Positions 7,726 to 13,899 of a stretch of 19,945 nt of DNA are shown here, one piece after another. The stretch comes from Anaerolineae bacterium (GTDB taxonomy: Bacteria; Chloroflexota; Anaerolineae; Aggregatilineales; Aggregatilineaceae). A program made the translations under genes and the position numbers. The DNA lies in NCBI GenBank assembly GCA_020848665.1, contig JADLHR010000148.1:1-19945 (forward strand), in the 5' to 3' direction. The notes under the pieces are model-generated. The model saw only the letters and a list, made by a program, of their open reading frames with translations. It was not told the DNA's origin and did not search any database. Every line of letters starts with the position of its first letter. The stretch's first letter is position 1.

Positions 7726-9003
7726 ATGACGGTTTCGAAGAACGACCCGATCGCATCCCTGACGGCAGACGCTGAGGCTCTGCCGCGTCTGATCGCGCTT
7801 GGCGCTCAGCAGGGATATGTCACCTATGACGATATTCTGGCGCTGCTGCCCAAGCTCGAAAGCCAGCTGGAAGACCTTGAGGAGCTTCTCGATGCGCTGA
7901 GCCAATCGGGAATTGACGTGGTTCCCACGCCGCCGGAAGACGGTCACGCCAACCTGCCCGAAGCAGCGCCTGAGCCGGAAGCGCTGGTCGCACAGGCGGA
8001 GGAGGAAGAGGAGCACGAGGTTACGCTTGACCCCAGCGCATTGTATGAAGATCTTGTCGCCGACGCGGGGTACCAGCAGGCGCTCGATACCGACGATGTT
8101 GTCGGCCTCTACCTCAAAGAAGCGGGCCGCGTGCCGCTGCTCACTGGCGAGGAAGAAGTCGCGCTCGCTAAACGCATGGAAGCCGGGCGGCTGGCGCAGG
8201 AGCAAATCGACGAATACGGCGACGGCCTGTCGCCCGAAGACCTTTACGAGCTGCGCGCGATTATGGACGACGCCGACGCCGCGCAGGAATATCTGGTCCG
8301 CGCCAACTCGCGCCTGGTGATCAGCGTCGCCAAGAAATATATCGGGCGCGGCGTGCCGTTTCTGGACCTGATCCAGGAAGGGAACATCGGCCTGATCCGC
8401 GCCGCGCGCAAGTTTGAGTGGCAGCGCGGGCACAAGTTCAGCACCTATGCGACGTGGTGGATTCGTCAGGCGGTCAGCCGCGCTGTTGCGGACCAGGGAC
8501 GCACAATCCGCGTGCCGGTACATATGGGAGATCAGATCAATCGACTGCGCCGTGTCTCGACCCAGATGACGCAGGAGCTTGGACGCGAGCCGTCGATGGA
8601 GGAGATCGCAATCGAGCTGGAAACCACACCCGACAAGATCGCCAACCTGATCGAAATCTCACGCCGGCCGATCAGCCTCGAAACGCCAATCGAGGAAGAC
8701 GCCGATTCGGAATACGGTGATTTCATCGAGGACGAGACCACGCCGCAGCCTACAGAAGTCGTGACGCACAACCTGTTGCGCGAGCATCTGGCGCAGGTGC
8801 TTGGCCGCCTGCCCCAGCGTGAAGCGCACATCCTGCGGCTGCGCTACGGCCTGTTCGACGGCGAGACGCACACGCTGGAAGAAGTGGGGCGCGAAATCGG
8901 TGTCACGCGCGAGCGTGTGCGCCAGCTGGAAGCCCAGGCGCTCAACCGGCTGCGCCATTCTTCGGCGCACCAGCTTTTACAGGATTACCTGTTGGAGGTC
9001 TGA
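7726..9003 (+). CDS. rpoD: RNA polymerase primary-type sigma factor RpoD/SigA
   Basis: The 425-residue sigma-70 factor directs RNA polymerase to housekeeping promoters. Region 1.1 is present (residues about 15-65, with GYVTYDDILALLP and GIDVV), which marks group 1 or close group 2 factors. It is followed by an acidic linker (EEEEEE near 92-97). Region 1.2 starts at DDVVGLYLKEAGRVPLLT (123-140). Region 2 covers about 185-265, with the DLIQEGNIGLIRA signature (214-226), FSTYATWWIRQAV for -10 recognition and melting, and RTIRVPVHM. Region 3 is about 270-335, with the acidic finger EDADSEYGDFIEDE. Region 4 is about 355-415, with helix-turn-helix TLEEVGREIGVTRERVRQ. The large non-conserved insert of proteobacterial RpoD is absent. 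No clear Shine-Dalgarno sequence precedes the ATG, but region 1.1 begins close to it, so the start is trusted. Chloroflexota may carry several RpoD paralogues. Confidence 0.95.
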   Translation: MTVSKNDPIASLTADAEALPRLIALGAQQGYVTYDDILALLPKLESQLEDLEELLDALSQSGIDVVPTPPEDGHANLPEAAPEPEALVAQAEEEEEHEVTLDPSALYEDLVADAGYQQALDTDDVVGLYLKEAGRVPLLTGEEEVALAKRMEAGRLAQEQIDEYGDGLSPEDLYELRAIMDDADAAQEYLVRANSRLVISVAKKYIGRGVPFLDLIQEGNIGLIRAARKFEWQRGHKFSTYATWWIRQAVSRAVADQGRTIRVPVHMGDQINRLRRVSTQMTQELGREPSMEEIAIELETTPDKIANLIEISRRPISLETPIEEDADSEYGDFIEDETTPQPTEVVTHNLLREHLAQVLGRLPQREAHILRLRYGLFDGETHTLEEVGREIGVTRERVRQLEAQALNRLRHSSAHQLLQDYLLEV

Positions 9004-9026
9004 CGGAAGTCTGACGGAGGTCTGAC
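8994..9026 (+). repeat. Three tandem 11-bp direct repeats across the rpoD stop codon
   Basis: Consecutive units GGAGGTCTGAC, GGAAGTCTGAC and GGAGGTCTGAC occupy 8994-9004, 9005-9015 and 9016-9026. The first encodes the last two codons and the TGA of rpoD. The third supplies GGAGGT, a perfect Shine-Dalgarno sequence 9 bases before the ATG at 9031. Each unit contains TGA. The 11-bp unit is not a multiple of three. Confidence 0.9.
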
Positions 9027-9030
9027 CATC

Positions 9031-9816
9031 ATGCGTGCCCAGTCGAAGCGCACCGTTTGGCTGCTCCCCCTGCTCCTGGTCAGCGTGGGGATGATCCTGT
9101 TGCTCGACAACTTCCTGCTGATCGATGTGGACCTGGCGCCGTACTGGCCCTGGCTCCTGGTGCTGGCCGGGCTAATGGTGCTGATTAAGGGCGATATCGC
9201 GCCGGGCTGGCAGGCGCACAGTTTCGGAATCACGCGCGGCAGCGTCCAATCTGGCACGCTGGAGATTGAGAGCGGCGAGATCGACGTGCAAATCCGGGCG
9301 CTGCGTAAGCCGGGCCGTCTGATCGCCGGGCAATATACCGCGCGCTCCAGACCAGGCCTGGCCGTGCGCAACAACCATGCGACGCTCCGGCTTCAGCGCG
9401 GCCAAACCTGGCTGCTCTCGCTGGCCGATTGGGACCTGGGCCTGGCTGGCGATCTGCCCTGGGGGCTGCTGGCAAGCAGTTCGCTTGGCAACCTCGACAT
9501 TGACCTGCGCGGGCTGCTGATCGAGCGAGCGGTCGTCGCGTCTGGCATGGGTGCTGTAACTGTGGTCTGCCCCGATCGCGCCGGGGGGCCGGTCGTCGCA
9601 CGATCGACCTTCGGCGATGTGCGCGTCGCGATCCCGGAAGAAATGCGCGCCAGCGTAACGATCAAGGCGGGGCCGTTCGCGCGCTTGCGCATCGACGAGC
9701 GGCGCTACGAGGCGCTGGACGACAACCGGTATTTTACGCGTGAGGCGGGCGTCACGTCGCTCGCCACGATTGAGGTCACGATCAGCACCGTCTTCGGCAC
9801 GATCTACGTCAGCTAA
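9031..9816 (+). CDS. LiaF/DUF5668-like membrane protein
   Basis: The 261-residue protein begins with two membrane helices (about 9-30 and 38-53). The second carries YWPWLLVLAGLMVLIKGD, the pattern of the LiaI/LiaF-like transmembrane region, in which both ends face the cytoplasm. The rest is a strand-rich domain rich in short hydrophobic beta repeats (SFGITRGSVQSGTLEIESGEIDVQI, later STFGDVRVAIPEEM and STVFGTIYVS), like the C-terminal beta-helix of LiaF and related 'cell wall-active antibiotics response' proteins. Such proteins sense envelope state or partner two-component systems in Bacillota, but none is encoded nearby. The start is fixed by GGAGGT 9 bases upstream. It lies 27 bases after rpoD and is probably co-transcribed with it. 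A regulatory link to the sigma factor is only an inference from position. Confidence 0.7.
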   Translation: MRAQSKRTVWLLPLLLVSVGMILLLDNFLLIDVDLAPYWPWLLVLAGLMVLIKGDIAPGWQAHSFGITRGSVQSGTLEIESGEIDVQIRALRKPGRLIAGQYTARSRPGLAVRNNHATLRLQRGQTWLLSLADWDLGLAGDLPWGLLASSSLGNLDIDLRGLLIERAVVASGMGAVTVVCPDRAGGPVVARSTFGDVRVAIPEEMRASVTIKAGPFARLRIDERRYEALDDNRYFTREAGVTSLATIEVTISTVFGTIYVS

Positions 9817-9850
9817 CAGCGGCAGCAAAACAACTACAGTAGCCAGAGGA

Positions 9851-9897
9851 AAGCAGCCAGGGGAAACGAAGCGCGGCTATCCCTGGCTGTTCTGTTT
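9851..9897. terminator. Hairpin between the convergent LiaF-like and radical SAM genes
   Basis: A 10-bp stem (CAGCCAGGGG at 9854-9863 with TCCCTGGCTG at 9880-9889) has a 16-base loop and is followed on the plus strand by TTCTGTTT. On the minus strand the hairpin is followed by CTTTCCTCT, so it may also stop transcription from the radical SAM gene ending at 9922. The large loop and interrupted T tracts lower certainty. Confidence 0.6.
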
Positions 9898-9921
9898 GCA
9901 GCAGTCTGCAGCCCCCCGCCG

Positions 9922-11850
9922 CTACGTAATCGCGTCGGGCGCAATCACTGCTGGCGTGGCCCGGCGGCGCTCGCTGCGCGGCTTGACCGGCGGGCATTTC
10001 CAGGCGTCGGCGGGCGTCTCCATCCGCGCTGGCGCGAACGCCGGCAGAATCCCGCAGGCAAAACACCCGTTGCGGCAATCGTCGCGCGTGTCGCCCATCT
10101 GCGACATCCGGTAATCCTCGATCAGGAACTTCTTTTTAACCGCAGTGTCAATGTGATCCCAGGGAAAGACCTCGTCCACGCCGCGCTCCCGGTGCGTGTA
10201 AAACGCCGTTTCCAGGCCGCGCTCGTCGAACGCCTGCATCCACGCCGCGTGATCATGATGTTCCTGCCAGGCGTCGAACCTGGTGCCAAGCCGCCAGGCG
10301 TGCTCGATCACTGCGCCCAGCCGCCGGTCGCCCCGACTGAGGAACGCTTCCAGCAGCGTTTCTTCGGGCCTGTTCCAGCGCAGATTCAGTCCCTGTCCGC
10401 GCACCTGCTGCCGCAGCAGGGCTTGCTTGGCACGAATCTGTTCGACGGTGTCCAGCGGAACCCACTGAAACGGCGTATGCGGCTTCGGTACGAAGGTGCT
10501 GACGCCGACATTGACCGTCGCTTTCTTGCCGTGAATGCGTCGCCCTTCGGCCAGCACCGCTTTCGCCAGGTCGATGATCGCCTGCACGTCGTCCAGCGTC
10601 TCGCTGGGATGGCCGATCATGAAGTAGAGCTTGATTGTCACCCAGCCACGCGCATAGACTTCGCGCGCCGTGTCGATCACCTGCTGATCAGGCACCGCCT
10701 TGTTGATCGTGCGCCGCATCCGCTCGGTGGCCGCTTCGGGCGCAAAGGTGAAGCCGCTGCGCCGGGTGTCTTGCAGCGCGTCCATCAGGTCCACGCTGAC
10801 CGACTCGATCCGCAGGCTTGGCAAGCCGACGCTCAGGCTCTCGCCTGCGAACTTTGCGTTGATCGCCTGCACCAGCTCTTTAACGCGCGAATAGTCTGAC
10901 GATGACAGGCTGAGCAGGCCCAGCTCTTCGAAGCCGGTGCTGCGGACGATCGCCTCGGCGGCCATCAGTACCTCCTCCACCGGGCGCTCGCGCACGGGGC
11001 GTGTGACCATCCCCGCATGGCAGAAGCGGCAACCACGCGTGCAGCCGCGCATGATCTCGATGGGGGCGCGGTTGTGTACCGTATCGATGTGCGGGACGAG
11101 AAAGCGCGTGAACGGCGGCGGGAGAATTGACACGATCCGCTTCCGTACACGGGGCGGAACGCCGGGCCGGTTCGGCGAGATACTGGCAACGGTGCCATCG
11201 GTGCAATAGCGCACATCGTAGAAGCGCGGGACGTACACGCCGTCGATCTTTGCCAGCGCATGTAGCTGGTCCTCACGGGAAGCGCCACGCATCCGCTGAA
11301 TCACCCGCGCGACATCGAGGATGACTTCTTCACCTTCGCCGATCACAAACGCGTCGATGAAGTCGGCCATCGGCTCCGGGTTGTAGCAGGCGTGCCCGCC
11401 CGCGATTACGATCGGATACCGCTCGTCGCGCTCGGCGGCGCGAACCGGCATCCCGGCCAGATCGAGCATGTTCAGCGCGTTCGTGTACAACTGCTCGTAC
11501 GGCAGGCTGATCGCCAGCAGGTCGAAATCGGTGATAGGTCGCTTGCTCTCCAGCCCATAGAGCGGAAGGCCCACGCCGCGCATGGCTGCTTCCATATCGG
11601 TCCAGGGACTGAACACGCGATCGGCGAACATGTCCGGCCGGTCGTTCAGCAGGCCGTACAGGATCATCCAGCCGAGATTCGACATGCCGAGATCGTACAG
11701 GTCAGGGAACGCCATCACCGCGCGCAGCGTCACCTGATTCCAGTCTTTGCGGACGCTGTTGAACTCCCCACCGGCGTACCGCCCCGGTTTTTGAACCGTG
11801 AGCAGCACTCGTTCCAGGATCTGTTCGATGTGCTCTGGCGTAGCGTGCAT
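9922..11850 (-). CDS. TIGR03960-type B12-binding radical SAM protein
   Basis: The 642-residue protein has a radical SAM core with the [4Fe-4S]-binding CxxxCxxC motif at Cys270, Cys274 and Cys277 (RGCTRGCRFCHAG). An N-terminal B12-binding-like domain precedes it (about 40-190, with MAFPDLYDLGMSNLGW, IVIAGGHACYNPEPMADFIDAFVIGEGEE). The core continues with GLLSLSSSDYS, FAPEAATERMRRTINK and KLYFMIGHP. The C-terminal part carries FVPKPHTPFQWVPLD and a cysteine cluster CRNGCFACG (about residues 608-616), typical of the TIGR03960 family. In many bacteria this family is fused or adjacent to a TIGR03936 'radical SAM-linked' protein and RNase E/G; here neither is next to it. The exact reaction is not established to my knowledge. 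The ATG at 11850 has GGAG 8 bases upstream. An extended -10 promoter lies about 55-80 bases upstream. It converges on the LiaF-like gene. Confidence 0.92.
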   Translation of the reverse strand: MHATPEHIEQILERVLLTVQKPGRYAGGEFNSVRKDWNQVTLRAVMAFPDLYDLGMSNLGWMILYGLLNDRPDMFADRVFSPWTDMEAAMRGVGLPLYGLESKRPITDFDLLAISLPYEQLYTNALNMLDLAGMPVRAAERDERYPIVIAGGHACYNPEPMADFIDAFVIGEGEEVILDVARVIQRMRGASREDQLHALAKIDGVYVPRFYDVRYCTDGTVASISPNRPGVPPRVRKRIVSILPPPFTRFLVPHIDTVHNRAPIEIMRGCTRGCRFCHAGMVTRPVRERPVEEVLMAAEAIVRSTGFEELGLLSLSSSDYSRVKELVQAINAKFAGESLSVGLPSLRIESVSVDLMDALQDTRRSGFTFAPEAATERMRRTINKAVPDQQVIDTAREVYARGWVTIKLYFMIGHPSETLDDVQAIIDLAKAVLAEGRRIHGKKATVNVGVSTFVPKPHTPFQWVPLDTVEQIRAKQALLRQQVRGQGLNLRWNRPEETLLEAFLSRGDRRLGAVIEHAWRLGTRFDAWQEHHDHAAWMQAFDERGLETAFYTHRERGVDEVFPWDHIDTAVKKKFLIEDYRMSQMGDTRDDCRNGCFACGILPAFAPARMETPADAWKCPPVKPRSERRRATPAVIAPDAIT

Positions 11851-11903
11851 GGGTCGAACTCCGCCTCGGTTGTGAGTGTAACGAGCCGCGTCAAGAGACT
11901 GGC

Positions 11904-11931
11904 ATTATAGCATAGCGGGCACGCATGTCGG
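11904..11931 (-). promoter_or_regulatory. Extended -10 promoter of the radical SAM gene
   Basis: Read on the minus strand, CCGACA (11931-11926; 4 of 6 matches) is followed after 16 bases by a perfect TATAAT (11909-11904). A TGC directly before it forms a full extended -10 element. The leader to the ATG at 11850 would be about 47 bases. Confidence 0.7.
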
Positions 11932-12024
11932 GCCAGACAGGATCATTGGCACGCGATTCGGTGCCCTTCGGTGCCGGTGCGCTGATCGTTCGTCCGCCTT
12001 GCCGCCGTGCCGCTGTCCGGCTCC

Positions 12025-12044
12025 GGAAAATCGGGCCGATTTCC
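12025..12044. repeat. Imperfect palindrome upstream of the tRNA-Phe promoter
   Basis: Two inverted arms, AAATCG (12028-12033) and CGATTT (12037-12042), flank a 3-base centre. They extend to GGAAAATCGG/CCGATTTCC if one bulged A is allowed. The palindrome ends 12 bases before the -35 box of the tRNA promoter. It could be an operator or chance; the stem is too short and lacks a T tract for a terminator. Confidence 0.35.
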
Positions 12045-12056
12045 TCATTCCTGCCG

Positions 12057-12084
12057 TTGACATCGCGGCGCAATCCGTTACAAT
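12057..12084 (+). promoter_or_regulatory. Near-consensus sigma-70 promoter of tRNA-Phe
   Basis: A perfect TTGACA (12057-12062) and a TACAAT (12079-12084; 5 of 6 matches) are spaced by 16 bases. The predicted start near 12091 would leave a leader of about 20 bases before the mature tRNA. The leader contains a small TCCAC/GTGGA hairpin. Confidence 0.8.
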
Positions 12085-12110
12085 ATCGACCGTCCACCCA
12101 GTGGATGGCC

Positions 12111-12183
12111 GCCGAGGTAGCTCAGTTGGTAGAGCACTTGACTGAAAATCAAGGAGTCCCCGGTTCAAGTCCGGGCCTCGGCA
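12111..12183 (+). tRNA. trnF-GAA: tRNA-Phe (anticodon GAA)
   Basis: The 73-base sequence folds as a full cloverleaf. The acceptor stem is GCCGAGG (12111-12117) with CCTCGGC (12176-12182), with discriminator A at 12183. The D-arm is GCTC/GAGC with a GTTGGTA loop. The anticodon stem is CTTGA/TCAAG with loop CTGAAAA, giving anticodon GAA at 12144-12146. The T-arm is CCCGG TTCAAGT CCGGG. The 3' CCA is not encoded (TTC follows), so it must be added by the CCA-adding enzyme. It is a single-tRNA transcription unit with its own promoter and terminator. Confidence 0.97.
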
Positions 12184-12188
12184 TTCAA

Positions 12189-12226
12189 GACAGCCCCGTG
12201 GTTGCTTACGCGGGGCTGTCACGTTT
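12189..12226 (+). terminator. Terminator of tRNA-Phe
   Basis: A perfect 10-bp stem, GACAGCCCCG (12189-12198) with CGGGGCTGTC (12211-12220), plus a T-G pair, begins 6 bases after the tRNA. The tail ACGTTTA is only weakly T-rich. The stem strength and position directly after the tRNA support the call. Confidence 0.7.
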
Positions 12227-12231
12227 ATACT
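12202..12231 (+). promoter_or_regulatory. Candidate promoter of the antiporter gene, inside the tRNA terminator
   Basis: TATACT (12226-12231; 5 of 6 matches to TATAAT) lies directly after the terminator stem. TTGCTT (12202-12207; only the TTG half matches) sits in its loop, 18 bases upstream. A start near 12238 would give a leader of about 60 bases to the ATG at 12301. The -35 box is poor. Confidence 0.35.
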
Positions 12232-12300
12232 CCCAGCGCAAGCCGCTCTACCAACGCCACCACCAGACCCTTTGCCATACGCCTCAGTGAAAGGAGCGTG

Positions 12301-13812
12301 ATGACCGGACTCACAGCTATCTCCATCGAGGGCGTCCTGATCGCCATCGCAGCGCTGTTGTTAATCAGCGTTGTCGGGTCGCGCATTTCCGGGCGCCTGG
12401 GTGTCCCCGCACTGCTGCTCTTTCTTGTTATCGGGATGCTGGCCGGGTCAGAAGGGATTGGCGGCATCGACTTCGATGACCCCTATCTGGCGCAGTTGCT
12501 GGCCGTGATCGCCTTCGCGCTGATCCTCTTTTCGGGCGGCTTCGACACCGAGGTGGCCGACATCCGCCCAATCTGGCGCGAAGGGATCGTCATGGCGACG
12601 GTGGGAGTGCTGATCACCTGCCTGATCGTCGGTGGGGCCGCCTACGCGCTGCTCGACCTGACAGGACGAGAGGCGATCCTGTTAGGTGCGATCGTATCCT
12701 CGACCGACGCCGCCGCCGTCTTCGCCGTGCTGCGTGGTAAGGGCGTCGGCCTGAAGGGACACCTCAAGCCGCTGCTGGAACTGGAGTCCGGCAGCAACGA
12801 CCCGATGGCGATCTTCCTGACCGTTGGCATGATCCAGCTGATCCAGACTCCATCCGACTCGGTGTGGCAGCTCATCCCGCTCTTTGTCCAGCAGATGGCC
12901 CTCGGCGCACTGCTTGGCCTGTTCACCGGCTACGCGCTGGCCTGGATCCTCAACCACCTGCGACTTGAGTATGACGGCCTGTATTCGGTCGTCACAATTG
13001 CGCTGGTTCTGATGTCTTATGGCCTGACGACCTCGGTAGGAGGAAACGGTTTTCTCGCAGTGTACCTGGCGGGGCTGGTAAGCAGCGACCTGAACTTCAT
13101 CCACAAGCGCAGCCTGAAGCAGTTTCACGACGGGATCGCCTGGCTGATGCAGATTGTGATGTTTCTGACGCTCGGCCTGCTGGTGTTTCCGTCCGAGGTA
13201 ATGCCGGTCGCGGGACGCGCCCTGCTGCTGTCGGCAATCCTGGCGCTCGTAGCGCGGCCTGTGGCAGTGTTCCTGACTCTAAGCTGGAGCCGATTCACCC
13301 TGCGCGAGAAAACTTTTATCTCGTGGGTTGGCCTGCGCGGCGCGGCCCCGGTGATCCTGGCGACTTTTCCTTTGCTGGCCGGGCTGGATAAAGCTAGCCT
13401 GATGTTCAATATCGTCTTCTTCATCGTGCTGACCTCAGTGCTGATTCAAGGCACATCCCTGGCACCAGTCGCACGCTGGCTTGGGGTGGACGCTCCAATC
13501 CCGGTCAAGCCGCAGCTTCCCATCGAGTACGTCCCTGGCGCGGGGCTGAAAAGCGAGCTGGCCGAGCTGACGATTCCAGAAGGCTCACCGGTGAGCGGCA
13601 AGCGGCTGGTCGAGATCGACTTCCCCCAGCCGAGCCTGCTCGTGTTGCTGGGCCGCGACGAGGACTATCTGATCCCAAGCGGCTCGACGCAACTGGCGCC
13701 CGGAGACACGATCCTGGTGCTGGCAGACAAGTCCAATCTCGATCGGGTCCGCACGCTGATCGGGCGGGAACACGACGGCGAGGCGTCGGACGCCTCGCCT
13801 TACTCGATCTGA
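12301..13812 (+). CDS. K+(Na+)/H+ antiporter, NhaP2-like CPA family, with TrkA-C domain
   Basis: The 503-residue inner-membrane exchanger should trade cytoplasmic K+ or Na+ for external protons. About a dozen hydrophobic helices cover residues 8-390. They include the family motifs GAIVSSTDAAAVFAVL (129-144) and LESGSNDPMAIFLT (161-174), whose Asn166-Asp167 pair marks the ion-binding site of CPA antiporters, and SWVGLRGAAPVILATF (341-356). A cytoplasmic RCK/TrkA-C domain follows (about 415-490: LTIPEGSPVSGKRLVEIDFP, PGDTILVLADKSNLDRVRTLI) and probably gates transport by ligand binding. This layout matches NhaP2/CvrA proteins, which in some species are K+/H+ antiporters, but the CorC-like domain found at the end of E. 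coli NhaP2 is missing. The ATG at 12301 has AAGGAG four bases before it; GTG 12298 is a less likely start. It is monocistronic, converging on the oxidoreductase gene. Confidence 0.92.
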   Translation: MTGLTAISIEGVLIAIAALLLISVVGSRISGRLGVPALLLFLVIGMLAGSEGIGGIDFDDPYLAQLLAVIAFALILFSGGFDTEVADIRPIWREGIVMATVGVLITCLIVGGAAYALLDLTGREAILLGAIVSSTDAAAVFAVLRGKGVGLKGHLKPLLELESGSNDPMAIFLTVGMIQLIQTPSDSVWQLIPLFVQQMALGALLGLFTGYALAWILNHLRLEYDGLYSVVTIALVLMSYGLTTSVGGNGFLAVYLAGLVSSDLNFIHKRSLKQFHDGIAWLMQIVMFLTLGLLVFPSEVMPVAGRALLLSAILALVARPVAVFLTLSWSRFTLREKTFISWVGLRGAAPVILATFPLLAGLDKASLMFNIVFFIVLTSVLIQGTSLAPVARWLGVDAPIPVKPQLPIEYVPGAGLKSELAELTIPEGSPVSGKRLVEIDFPQPSLLVLLGRDEDYLIPSGSTQLAPGDTILVLADKSNLDRVRTLIGREHDGEASDASPYSI

Positions 13813-13839
13813 ACCAGCCTGCCTGGCTCCCGGTGCGAC

Positions 13840-13872
13840 AAAAAAGCGGCGGCAGCCCCTGGCCGCCGCCGC
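13840..13872 (-). terminator. Terminator of the aldehyde:ferredoxin oxidoreductase gene
   Basis: On the minus strand a GCGGCGGC/GCCGCCGC stem (8 bp, with an alternative register shifted by three) and an 8-base loop are followed by six T residues (the A run at 13840-13845). It lies 28 bases past the oxidoreductase stop codon. The T tract points to the minus strand, though it may also slow transcription arriving from the antiporter gene. Confidence 0.85.
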
Positions 13873-13899
13873 ACGCTGATCTCAGCCTGCGCCCAGCGC

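Noticed and set aside
11392..11910. 172-codon plus-strand open frame opposite the start of the radical SAM gene
   Set aside because: It is a shadow of the minus-strand B12-binding region, runs over that gene's promoter, and has no ribosome-binding site.
11925..12290. 121-codon plus-strand open frame spanning the tRNA-Phe gene
   Set aside because: It reads through a structured tRNA, its promoter and terminator. It has no ribosome-binding site or protein family resemblance.
13846..13872. GGC-rich stretch read as a trinucleotide repeat
   Set aside because: The two short GCGGC/GCCGC runs are the arms of the oxidoreductase terminator, followed by oligo-T on the minus strand.
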